Shown in pieces: positions 7,590-14,254 of a stretch of 16,447 nt of DNA. The position numbers were made by a program, and so were the translations under genes. Below the pieces are notes generated by a model that saw only the letters and a program-made list of their open reading frames with translations, did no database searches and was not told the origin of the DNA. Source of the stretch: JAWXUD01 sp044432945 (GTDB taxonomy: Bacteria; Cyanobacteriota; Vampirovibrionia; Gastranaerophilales; Gastranaerophilaceae); the NCBI GenBank assembly GCA_044432945.1, contig JAWXUD010000034.1, forward strand, positions 1 through 16,447. The letters are read 5' to 3'. Every line of letters starts with the position of its first letter. Position 1 is the stretch's first letter.

Positions 7590-8936
7590 TTATATATTTT
7601 CTTTTTGACTTAATTCTTCTATTTTTTTAACTATTTCTAGCTTGGTAACTCTAGCACCGTCAATTTCTTTGACAGTGAAAGTTAAATTGTCAAACCTTAC
7701 TGTGTCGCCAACTTTAGCCAAGCGACCTAATAATTTCACAGCTAGTCCTCCAATTGTATCGATATCTTCATCATCAATTTTGTCTTCGTCTAATCCGAAA
7801 AATTCAGCAAATTCATCAATACGCATAATCGAATTTGCGATATATGTATTTGGTGAAACTTCTACAATATCAAATTCTTCTTCTTCGTCAAATTCATCTT
7901 GTACATCGCCAAAAATTTCTTCTAAAACATCTTCTAATGTTATTATTCCAGAAGTTCCGCCGAATTCATCAACAACAATAGCCATTTGGGCCTTACCTTT
8001 TTTGAATTCCAAAACCAAATTATCCATTGTAATTGTTTCAGGAACTAGCATTATTTGTCGTTGAATATTCTCAATCGTACTAACTTTATCGTTGATAGAG
8101 AGTGAGTATAAATCTTTAACGTGAACCAATCCTGTAATATGATCAATATCTTCTTCAAATACTGGATAGCGAGTATACTGGCTATCAGCAGCGAATTTAT
8201 TCAACTCTTCAATAGGCATATCAATTGGGATACAAACCATATCTGTGCGTGGTATCATTACTTGTTTTGCCGTCAAGTCTGAAAACTTAAACATATTATG
8301 AAGCATTTCTTTTTCTGTTTCGTTTAAAACTCCGCCGTCATAGCTAGCATTAACAAGCATATCTAATTCTTCTGTTGAATGAACTAATGCACCTTTGTTA
8401 GTGTGTGAAATTTTAAACAATCCTAGTATAAAATTGCCAAAACCATTTAATATCCAAATAAAAGGCGTGAATAAAAATGTCATAATTCTCATTGGTGGAG
8501 CTACCAACAAGGCAGTTTTTTCAGCGTATTCTAAGGCGATTGATTTTGGGATTAACTCACCTATAACTACGTGCATAAATGTAATTAAGACAAATGCAAT
8601 CGAAACTGAAACAGTGTGAGTTGCAATTGTTTGGCTTATGCCAGGTAAAAACGCAAAAAGAGGTTCGACAAGGTGAGCTAAAGTTGATTCACCAACCCAA
8701 CCTAAGCCGATACTAGAAATTGTAATCCCTAATTGAACAGCGGCTATAAATTTGTCTAAATCTCGAATAGCGTTTAAGGCGATTTTAGCGTTAGTGTTTC
8801 CTTCATTTGCTAGTTGTTCAATCCTAGTCTTGCGTACTTTTACCATTGCAAATTCTGAAGCAACAAAAAAACCGTTTGAAAATAATAAAAACATCATCGC
8901 AAACAGGTTTATTATAGTAGTACTCAGGTCGTCCAT
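7590..8936 (-). CDS. CNNM/CorC-family membrane protein with CBS pair
   Basis: Membrane protein of the family once called hemolysin-like (CorC, YhdP/YrkA type), linked to divalent cation, especially Mg2+, export or tolerance. The 448 residues contain a CNNM transmembrane domain at about 1-175, with hydrophobic segments near 5-27, 65-95, 108-135 and 142-172 and the typical SNGFFVASEFAMVKVRKTR at 20-38. A CBS pair follows (about 222-345, with VMIPRTDM at 226-233 and VDEFGGTSGIITLEDVLEE at 322-340). An acidic linker leads to a C-terminal CorC/HlyC domain (about 355-440). It is the first gene of the operon; AAAAGGA precedes the ATG and a strong promoter lies just upstream. The exact ion is not readable from sequence. 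Confidence 0.93.
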   Translation of the reverse strand: MDDLSTTIINLFAMMFLLFSNGFFVASEFAMVKVRKTRIEQLANEGNTNAKIALNAIRDLDKFIAAVQLGITISSIGLGWVGESTLAHLVEPLFAFLPGISQTIATHTVSVSIAFVLITFMHVVIGELIPKSIALEYAEKTALLVAPPMRIMTFLFTPFIWILNGFGNFILGLFKISHTNKGALVHSTEELDMLVNASYDGGVLNETEKEMLHNMFKFSDLTAKQVMIPRTDMVCIPIDMPIEELNKFAADSQYTRYPVFEEDIDHITGLVHVKDLYSLSINDKVSTIENIQRQIMLVPETITMDNLVLEFKKGKAQMAIVVDEFGGTSGIITLEDVLEEIFGDVQDEFDEEEEFDIVEVSPNTYIANSIMRIDEFAEFFGLDEDKIDDEDIDTIGGLAVKLLGRLAKVGDTVRFDNLTFTVKEIDGARVTKLEIVKKIEELSQKENI

Positions 8937-8973
8937 TAAATTTTTTCCTTTTTATATATCTAATTTATTAATA

Positions 8974-9002
8974 ATTATAAACAATTTTCATCTAAAATGC
9001 AA
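8974..9002 (-). promoter_or_regulatory. promoter of the CNNM-yebC-cyclase-tsaE-tsaB operon
   Basis: On the minus strand TTGCAT (complement of 8997-9002) and a perfect TATAAT (complement of 8974-8979) are 17 bases apart. The start of transcription would be near 8967, about 30 bases before the ATG. It begins 16 bases past the phosphoesterase stop codon. Confidence 0.75.
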
Positions 9003-9018
9003 GAATGTAACAATTTAG

Positions 9019-9828
9019 TTATTGAACACTTTTTAGTTCTGTGAAAATTAGTGGCGAGAAGTCGTTTGTTTTAGAGATTTCTATTATTTTATAATAATTT
9101 GGTGATGTTAATAAATCAGGAGAGCTAATATGATAAACGGTGTTTCGTAGAATTTCGCCATTGCTGTGATAGTGACCTGCAATTATTGCTAAAACATTGT
9201 TGTACTTGTCAAGACGTTCTAAATAATCTTCTTTTTTATATATTTCGTGGTTTTTTCTAACCATTGGTTCTACAAGTGGATAGTGTTGAATGATTATAAC
9301 TGGATATTTTTCATATTTTACTAATTGAGTTTCTAGCCAATCTAGTGTGTCTTTTTTGAAATAACCAACGGTGTTTGGCATAACTTCTTTCGCTCCATCT
9401 AGGGCGATAAAAACATATCCATTTTTTTTGAATACGTAATTTGGTGATTTATGCTTATAGAAAAAATCATGTTTTTTTATTGTTGAAATATAATCAATTT
9501 TGGATAAATCTTTAGATTTGAACACATCACGGTTGCCGATGATAATATGATAAGGAACTTTTAGGCGAGTTACCTTATCCATAAACCCATCAAGATATTC
9601 GATATTTGGACTTGAGATGTTATCACCAGTGAAAACAACAAAGTCAATGTTGTCAAGTTGATTTATGCTATCAATGGTTTTTTCAAGAATTTCATTTGCA
9701 TATTTAGAGTTCAAATTGTAATGAGCATCAGCAACTTGAACAAATTTAACATTGTTTGCAATTGCTAAATTGTTTGTAGATAAAACTAGTATTAGTAATA
9801 AAATTAAATTTAATAATGTTTTTTTCAT
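9019..9828 (-). CDS. exported calcineurin-like metallophosphoesterase
   Basis: Predicted phosphodiesterase or phosphatase with a two-metal centre; substrate unknown. The 269 residues begin with a signal peptide (MKK, a hydrophobic core, likely cleavage near LAIA-NN at 24-25). The mature part has the motif series D34-A-H36, GDN (68-70), GNRD (98-101), H182 in IIQHYPL, and GHYH (218-221). The usual GNH(D/E) is GNRD here, a variant also seen in LpxH-type enzymes. The start at 9828 has AAAGGA four bases upstream and gives the signal peptide; 13 further upstream codons lack support. It has its own extended -10 promoter, divergent from rqcP. Confidence 0.9.
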   Translation of the reverse strand: MKKTLLNLILLLILVLSTNNLAIANNVKFVQVADAHYNLNSKYANEILEKTIDSINQLDNIDFVVFTGDNISSPNIEYLDGFMDKVTRLKVPYHIIIGNRDVFKSKDLSKIDYISTIKKHDFFYKHKSPNYVFKKNGYVFIALDGAKEVMPNTVGYFKKDTLDWLETQLVKYEKYPVIIIQHYPLVEPMVRKNHEIYKKEDYLERLDKYNNVLAIIAGHYHSNGEILRNTVYHISSPDLLTSPNYYKIIEISKTNDFSPLIFTELKSVQ

Positions 9829-9849
9829 AATATCCTTTTTGTTTTTGAA

Positions 9850-9879
9850 ATTATAACATAATCGCATTTTTTTTTCTAA
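9850..9879 (-). promoter_or_regulatory. promoter of the metallophosphoesterase gene
   Basis: A TG-T-TATAAT extended -10 on the minus strand (TATAAT is the complement of 9850-9855). A weak -35 TTAGAA (complement of 9874-9879) lies 18 bases upstream. Start near 9843, 15 bases from the ATG. It faces the rqcP promoter across a shared A/T block. Confidence 0.65.
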
Positions 9880-9901
9880 TATGTTAAAATATATTTATAA
9901 T
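9873..9901 (+). promoter_or_regulatory. promoter of rqcP
   Basis: A perfect -10 TATAAT at 9896-9901 has a poor -35 (TTTCTA, 9873-9878) 17 bases upstream. The ATG at 9923 follows AAGGTG. The -35 region overlaps that of the divergent phosphoesterase promoter. Confidence 0.5.
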
Positions 9902-9922
9902 AATTTTAAAAAAGGTGATTAG

Positions 9923-10168
9923 ATGAGATTAGATAAGTTTTTGAAGGTTTCACGTTTGATTAAACGCAGAACAGTGGCGAATGAGGTTTCAGAATTAGGG
10001 CGGGTATTGGTTAATGGAACTCCAGCAAAACCAGCCAAGCAGTTGAAAATAGGCGATACTATAGAGATTGAATATGCAAACCGTAGTGTTAAGGTTTGTA
10101 TAGTTAAAATACCTAATAATAACGTGAGTGTTCAGGAGGCTTCAACTTTGTATGAAGTCATTGAATAA
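9923..10168 (+). CDS. rqcP: S4-domain RNA-binding protein RqcP (YabO-like)
   Basis: An 81-residue S4-domain protein that starts MRLDKFLKVSRLIKRRT, nearly the same as B. subtilis YabO, now called RqcP. That protein binds the 50S subunit during ribosome-associated quality control and helps RqcH add alanine tails to stalled nascent chains. The S4 fold covers about residues 1-60, with the RVLVNG turn at 27-32 and KIGDTIEI at 42-49. AAGGTG lies 5 bases before the ATG. HslR-type heat-shock S4 proteins are the other possibility but are longer. RqcH is not in this window. No clear terminator follows. Confidence 0.88.
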   Translation: MRLDKFLKVSRLIKRRTVANEVSELGRVLVNGTPAKPAKQLKIGDTIEIEYANRSVKVCIVKIPNNNVSVQEASTLYEVIE

Positions 10169-10177
10169 TTAGAAATA

Positions 10178-10206
10178 TTGACTTATAAATTTAAATCATT
10201 AATTAT
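10178..10206 (+). promoter_or_regulatory. candidate promoter of the flagellar rod operon
   Basis: TTGACT at 10178-10183 is 17 bases from AATTAT at 10201-10206 (4 of 6 matches to the -10 consensus). It would give a leader of about 90 bases. The pattern is a housekeeping sigma type; no convincing sigma-28 or sigma-54 pair was found. Confidence 0.45.
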
Positions 10207-10214
10207 GCATCAGG

Positions 10215-10244
10215 TGGCTAATATAAACGTATGATTTTTAGCCA
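10215..10244 (+). promoter_or_regulatory. hairpin in the leader of the rod operon
   Basis: TGGCTAA (10215-10221) pairs with TTAGCCA (10238-10244) around a 16-base loop. A second tiny stem ATTTT/AAAAT follows near 10257-10269. They lie between the candidate promoter and the first flagellar gene. No known riboswitch class was recognised and there is no T-run, so it is not a terminator. Confidence 0.3.
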
Positions 10245-10303
10245 AAGGGATTGATTATTTTCGTAAAATGACCGATTATGGTAGGTAAAAAGAGGTGGGA
10301 CAG

Positions 10304-11002
10304 ATGCAAATTAATGGCGGAATACGCAATACTCAAAACGGGTTACAAACATCTATAAAAGCTATGCATGTAGCGACTACTATGATTGCTATGAGTAACG
10401 AAAACGTTGGTGGTTTTGATAAAGTTGGTTACCAAAGAAAAGAACCAGTTGTTTCTCGCTTCACAGAGTATTTAGGTGTTCATGGGTTGTCGCAGACTGT
10501 TGATGATCAAGTTGGACGTATCATTATGTCTGACAATCCTCTTGATTGTACAATAGCGACAAAAGGTTATTTTCAAATTCAAGGTGTTGATGGTATTGAG
10601 TTGACTCGTGATGGGCGTTTTAAGCTTGATAAAGATGGTTATCTTTTGAACGCTGAGGATAGACCTGTTTTGTCAAATGTTGGTGATGTTATTCAGTTGC
10701 CACTTGTTCCAGATTCTGAATCTGATGTTGTAATTAACAGAAGTGGTGATGTGTGCGTGTTGAATAAAAGTACATTGTCGTTAGAAAAGGCTGGTACGAT
10801 TGGCGTTGTTGATTCAGATGGTATGTTAGTAATGTCGCCTGAAGTAAAACAGGGGTATAATGAATTTTCAAACGTATCTTTGCAAAATGAGTTTTTGGCA
10901 ATGATTCCAGTTGTAAGAAATTTCGATGCGAATAGGCAGTTATATATGTTGCAAAATGAAGTTTTAGGCAGCGTGATTAGTTATTTAGGTTCAGCGTCAT
11001 AA
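10304..11002 (+). CDS. divergent FlgF/FlgG-family flagellar rod protein
   Basis: A 232-residue flagellar hook-basal body family protein, shorter than typical FlgG (about 260). The rod-protein signature is seen in the central region: GYFQIQGVDGIELTRDGRF (88-106) and DKDGYLL (109-115), equivalent to the G-F-F-V...YTRDGxF...G-L pattern. The N-terminal signature is degenerate: where relatives have ANVNTxGY, this has SNENVGGFDKVGYQRK (31-46). The C-terminal helix (about 195-228) is the axial coiled-coil partner of the N-terminus. The ATG at 10304 follows GAGGTG by 6 bases and is preferred over the GTG at 10295. It is the first gene of the rod operon. Assignment to FlgF or FlgG cannot be settled by reading. 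Confidence 0.85.
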   Translation: MQINGGIRNTQNGLQTSIKAMHVATTMIAMSNENVGGFDKVGYQRKEPVVSRFTEYLGVHGLSQTVDDQVGRIIMSDNPLDCTIATKGYFQIQGVDGIELTRDGRFKLDKDGYLLNAEDRPVLSNVGDVIQLPLVPDSESDVVINRSGDVCVLNKSTLSLEKAGTIGVVDSDGMLVMSPEVKQGYNEFSNVSLQNEFLAMIPVVRNFDANRQLYMLQNEVLGSVISYLGSAS

Positions 11003-11021
11003 GTTAGAGAGGTATTTAGTT

Positions 11022-11735
11022 ATGTTTAATTTACAAGCGATAATGAGAAAAGGCATAAATAATTCGATTAACCAATTTGAGCAATTGGGTTATGTCGGTA
11101 ACAACCTGGCTAACTTAAATACGAGTGGTTACAAGTCAGTTAGATTTGAGCAAATGATGCATGAAGATGGTTATGTGAGTGGAATAGTTCGTACTGACCA
11201 TAAGGTCGGTTCTACTAAGGTTACGAGTAATCCGTATGATGTTTCGATAACAGAAGCTGGCTATATCCCCGTAGTTTCTGCAGATGGGCAGGTTGCATAT
11301 ACTCGTGATGGTGCTTTTAAAAAAGGTAAAGATGGTTATTTAATGACTTCTGATGATTGGATTGTCGGTGAAGGGATTAAGTTGCCAGCTAATTGTTATA
11401 AGTTTGATATCGAATCTAACGGTGACGTTATGGTGTATGATGTCGCTGGTTCTAAAGCTAGAAAAATGGGTAATATTCCATTAGTAAGATTTGCTTGTCC
11501 AGAAGGATTAGAGGATTCAAATTATAACAAAGTTGTGCCTACGGAAGAATCAGGACAGCCTGAATTAGTAAAAGATCACGATACTTTTGCACAATTTACA
11601 CTTGAGAATTCAAATACTAGTATGTATAGCTCAGTTAACGAGATGTTACGTCTGAACGCTTCGATGTTGGCGAGTATGCGTATGATTCAGGTGGTTGATG
11701 ATATGTACAACAAATCGATAAATATTAGAGAATAA
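11022..11735 (+). CDS. FlgF/FlgG-family flagellar rod protein
   Basis: A 237-residue axial protein of the flagellar rod. The N-terminal signature NNLANLNTSGYKSVRFEQM (27-45) is intact, unlike in the gene before it. The central YTRDGAFKKGKDGYLM (93-108) is typical, and the C-terminus (SMYSSVNEMLRLNASMLASM, 210-229) matches the conserved helix that pairs with the N-terminus. GAGAGGT lies 9 bases before the ATG and the gap from the previous gene is 19 bases. Like other rod components it has no cleaved signal peptide and would be exported by the flagellar type III apparatus. It may act as FlgG or as FlgF; this copy has the better conserved signature. Confidence 0.9.
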   Translation: MFNLQAIMRKGINNSINQFEQLGYVGNNLANLNTSGYKSVRFEQMMHEDGYVSGIVRTDHKVGSTKVTSNPYDVSITEAGYIPVVSADGQVAYTRDGAFKKGKDGYLMTSDDWIVGEGIKLPANCYKFDIESNGDVMVYDVAGSKARKMGNIPLVRFACPEGLEDSNYNKVVPTEESGQPELVKDHDTFAQFTLENSNTSMYSSVNEMLRLNASMLASMRMIQVVDDMYNKSINIRE

Positions 11736-11781
11736 TATTTATAATCTAAATAATCATAAAAAATAGAAAGGGAATACAGGA

Positions 11782-12129
11782 ATGTTTACATCACTAGACA
11801 GTATGGGAAAAGTTTCATTAATGATGGATTTGATAACACAAAAACAACGTGCTATTGGTTCTAATTTGGCAAACGTAAATACACCTGGTTATGTACGCCG
11901 TGACGTTGAATTCGGTGATTATCTTAGTTCTATGAACAGTCCGTTAGAAACAAAGCTTTCAGAAAAGCTTGGACCATCTGCGGTAATCACAGAGCAAGAA
12001 CCTCGTGAAATTGATACAGCAGAAGAGTTAATGGCATTACAAGAAAATTCACTTTTTTATACCATGGCTACAAGACGTATGTCTAAAATTATTACCGAAA
12101 TGAAAACGGTAATGAACGTAGGTAAATAA
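11782..12129 (+). CDS. flgB: flagellar basal-body rod protein FlgB
   Basis: Proximal rod component. The 115 residues are somewhat fewer than the 130-140 common in FlgB. The N-terminal SNLANVNTPGYVRRDVEF (27-44) is the rod signature with the FlgB-type RxDVxF extension. The C-terminus (ALQENSLFYTMATRRMSKII, about 84-103) is the conserved helix; FlgB relatives usually have a segment like this before the end. The middle of the protein, which is variable in the family, is what has shortened. The ribosome binding site is AAAGGG and the gap upstream is 46 bases. Confidence 0.9.
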   Translation: MFTSLDSMGKVSLMMDLITQKQRAIGSNLANVNTPGYVRRDVEFGDYLSSMNSPLETKLSEKLGPSAVITEQEPREIDTAEELMALQENSLFYTMATRRMSKIITEMKTVMNVGK

Positions 12130-12154
12130 TTTTTTCAAATAGGGAGAACAGGCA

Positions 12155-12598
12155 ATGAGCATATTAGAATCATTAAATATAGGGCAAAACGCATTAAAAG
12201 CACACGGCTTGAGATTGGATATCCACGCAAAAAACATCGCAAACGTTGATACTCCGAATTATGTGAGACAAATACCAGTGCTAAACGCAACAGAGGACGT
12301 TTCTTTCCACGGGTTGATGAACGTTATGAAAGAAGATGTTTTTGGTGTCGGCACACTTCCTTATCTTCAAGGTGGGGTTACGTTTAATGGTGTTGCAGAA
12401 GATCCTACTTTAGGTGATAAGATTTATAAGCCAGGTCACCCCGATGCCGATCAGAATGGTTACATTCGTGCCTCAAACGTGAATGTGATGGTTGATATGG
12501 CTGATGCATTATTGGCTCAGAGGGCTTATGAAGCTAACTTGTCGTTGATTAGTATCACTAAGTCTATGGCATTAAAGGCTGTTGAAATCGGCGTATAA
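12155..12598 (+). CDS. flgC: flagellar basal-body rod protein FlgC
   Basis: Proximal rod component that stacks with FlgB. The 147 residues are of normal size. KNIANVDTPNYVRQ (26-39) is the signature, and YIRASNVNVMVDMADALLAQ (103-122) followed by RAYEANLSLI is the very conserved C-terminal FlgC block. AGGGAG precedes the ATG, 25 bases after flgB. An intrinsic terminator follows within 60 bases, so fliE, the usual next gene, is not part of this operon. Confidence 0.95.
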   Translation: MSILESLNIGQNALKAHGLRLDIHAKNIANVDTPNYVRQIPVLNATEDVSFHGLMNVMKEDVFGVGTLPYLQGGVTFNGVAEDPTLGDKIYKPGHPDADQNGYIRASNVNVMVDMADALLAQRAYEANLSLISITKSMALKAVEIGV

Positions 12599-12629
12599 GA
12601 ATTTATTATTATATATAAAATCTGAAAAA

Positions 12630-12658
12630 CAGTTGCATTTATTGTGACTGTTTTTTTT
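12630..12658 (+). terminator. terminator of the flagellar rod operon
   Basis: CAGTTGCA (12630-12637) and TGTGACTG (12643-12650) form an 8-pair stem (two G-T wobbles) with a 5-base loop. Eight T follow (12651-12658) and five A precede the stem. Confidence 0.88.
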
Positions 12659-12762
12659 GGAAATTCTTTATATCTTTTTAACTACACATTTATTTACATA
12701 TGGAACAAAAAAAAGCATGTTTATGTTTTATTAGTATTAAGAAATTAAAAAAAGGGTTAAAA

Positions 12763-13647
12763 TTGCAAAATACAATTACTAAAACTTTTTCAAATAACAA
12801 ATCGTTTACTTCGCCTTTCGTTAAAAATAATAATATTATTTTTTTACAGAATATTGAAACAAAATTACAAGAGATTTTTGATGAAGAATTAAATTCAGAC
12901 AAATCTATTTTGATAAATGTATCTCAAGGAACGATTAAAAAATTAGCGATGTTTATCTCTGGTTATAAAATGCGTGCTTGCTCCATTGGTGTAGCTGGTG
13001 AAACGGCTAGTGGCAAATCAACGATTACATTAGATATCATTGATACTATTGAGCAATTTGCAAATCATTACAAAATAAATAACGCTGTTGCAAGAATTAA
13101 TACTGATGATTATTATTATGATCGCTCAGAGATGGTTAATGAGGCAGGAAGTTTCGCTGAATTTGCGAAAAATTATGATTTAGATGTGCCAGAAGCTCTG
13201 GAATTAAAGCTGATGTCAAAGCATATTAAATCGTTGCTTAATGGCGAAACCGTTTATCTTCCACAGTATGATATGTCAGGTACTGCGATAAGAAAAGATG
13301 ATGTGTTAGAAACTAACCCGTCTAAAATCGTTATATCAGAAGGTTTATTTACGCTCAATGATGATGTTGTGGAAGCGTTTGATTTTAAAATATTTGTAGA
13401 TGTTTCTGTTCTTGCTCAAAAAGAACGTTTTTACAAAAGGGCTGTGGAAAGAAATTTAGGCGATTCTTCTGATGAAGTTTATAAAAATGCTTCTTCTAAA
13501 GCCAAAATTCATATTCACCCGACAGCGTCAAAGGCTGATATTATTTTAAGTGGTGAGGCTGATAGAAAAGCTTATAAAAAATTTATTAACAAGATTTTAG
13601 CACTTGTTGAAGAAATTCATTATAGTAACTTGGCGATTAATTTTTAA
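12763..13647 (+). CDS. uridine kinase-like P-loop kinase
   Basis: Member of the uridine kinase/phosphoribulokinase family, which phosphorylates a nucleoside or sugar with ATP or GTP. Counting from the TTG start (294 residues), Walker A is GETASGKST (79-87), followed by INTDDYYYDRS with the acidic nucleoside-site residues, NYDLDVPEALEL (equivalent to the family NYDHPxAFD), and KIVISEGLF at the Walker B position. Residues 1-70 form an N-terminal extension not found in plain uridine kinases. The TTG at 12763 has AAAGGG exactly 6 bases upstream; an ATG at 12700 would add 21 residues but has no ribosome binding site. The substrate is not certain, and the extension argues for a specialised subfamily. 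Confidence 0.8.
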   Translation: MQNTITKTFSNNKSFTSPFVKNNNIIFLQNIETKLQEIFDEELNSDKSILINVSQGTIKKLAMFISGYKMRACSIGVAGETASGKSTITLDIIDTIEQFANHYKINNAVARINTDDYYYDRSEMVNEAGSFAEFAKNYDLDVPEALELKLMSKHIKSLLNGETVYLPQYDMSGTAIRKDDVLETNPSKIVISEGLFTLNDDVVEAFDFKIFVDVSVLAQKERFYKRAVERNLGDSSDEVYKNASSKAKIHIHPTASKADIILSGEADRKAYKKFINKILALVEEIHYSNLAINF

Positions 13648-13672
13648 TAAAAAAAAAGAGCCCATCGGGCTC
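13648..13672 (-). terminator. minus-strand intrinsic terminator
   Basis: GAGCCC (13658-13663) and GGGCTC (13667-13672) form a GC-rich 6-bp stem with a 3-base loop. The T-run is on the minus strand (complement of nine A ending at 13657); on the plus strand no T-run follows. It therefore terminates minus-strand transcripts, although the nearest minus-strand gene ends at 14255. It touches the stop codon region of the kinase gene. Confidence 0.7.
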
Positions 13673-13710
13673 GTTGGAATTAAGAATAGCTGGAAGTATG
13701 AAAAAGATTT
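13650..13710 (-). ncRNA. possible small RNA of about 60 bases
   Basis: A candidate minus-strand promoter, TTGATA (complement of 13740-13745) and TTAAAT (complement of 13717-13722) 17 bases apart, would start a transcript near 13710. It would end at the strong minus-strand hairpin and U-run at 13648-13672. No open frame of note lies inside. The terminator is clear but the promoter is only fair, and the terminator may instead serve the 229-residue gene upstream. Confidence 0.25.
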
Positions 13711-13770
13711 AATTATATTTAATACCTATTGTGTGATTTTATCAATTACCCAGTAGACTATTATTTAAAT

Positions 13771-13799
13771 TTGCAATTTTGTAAAAAATGTTATATAAT
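13771..13799 (+). promoter_or_regulatory. promoter predicting a leaderless mRNA
   Basis: TTGCAA (13771-13776) and a perfect TATAAT (13794-13799) are 17 bases apart. The start of transcription falls at 13806-13807, which is the A of the ATG itself. No Shine-Dalgarno sequence could fit. Confidence 0.75.
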
Positions 13800-13806
13800 T
13801 ATATTT

Positions 13807-14253
13807 ATGAAAAATAAGTTTTTGATATTAACAATATTGGCATTATTAGGCACAAGTGTTTTAGCTGAAGGTGAAGGAGTTAGTCAAGCTGACGCTAAAA
13901 GTGCGTCTTATGCGAGTATAACTCATAGGAATGATGTTTGTAGTAGGCTTTTAAGACATTTTATTAGTGATACAGGTTTTACAAGTGCTATAAACAATGC
14001 TTGTATGGACGCTGATGATACAATTGCTAATTTTAAAAAAGCAGTGTATCCATTGAGCAATAATCGTTATGAAGGTTATCGTGAGATTTATCCACAAATC
14101 ACATCTGATTTTGTGGTTGGTTACAATAATAATTTGTTAAATTTCATTGAAGGTTTGGTTGACGATTATTGCAAATACGATTCAGGCAATATTATGAGAA
14201 AGAAACCTGAAGTTTGTTCGCAAGAACAAATTGACGCTATTTTTGCAGAATAG
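13807..14253 (+). CDS. small exported protein of unknown function
   Basis: Family not recognised. The 148-residue precursor begins MKNKFLILTILALLGTSVLA, a clear signal peptide with likely cleavage after residue 20, and no lipobox Cys. The mature part of 128 residues has four Cys (45, 66, 122, 137), enough for two disulfides, and a Tyr-rich middle (YEGYREIYP, 88-96). It would be periplasmic or secreted. The ATG at 13807 is chosen for the signal peptide; upstream codons to 13729 cross the promoter. The promoter position implies a leaderless message. Its stop is one base from the stop of the convergent 229-residue gene, so the 3' ends of the two transcripts probably overlap. Confidence 0.82.
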   Translation: MKNKFLILTILALLGTSVLAEGEGVSQADAKSASYASITHRNDVCSRLLRHFISDTGFTSAINNACMDADDTIANFKKAVYPLSNNRYEGYREIYPQITSDFVVGYNNNLLNFIEGLVDDYCKYDSGNIMRKKPEVCSQEQIDAIFAE

Positions 14254-14254
14254 A

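Noticed and set aside
7642..8064. Plus-strand open frame of about 140 codons opposite the CNNM gene
   Set aside because: Ser/Asn-rich antisense translation of the CBS and CorC domains with no initiation signal.
10270..10279. GACCGATTAT resembling a sigma-28 -10 element before the flagellar operon
   Set aside because: No TAAA-type -35 element lies at the required distance, and the housekeeping-type pair upstream fits better.
13658..13672. Plus-strand terminator of the kinase gene
   Set aside because: The hairpin is present, but the bases after it on the plus strand are GTTGGAATT, with no T-run; the T-run is only on the minus strand.
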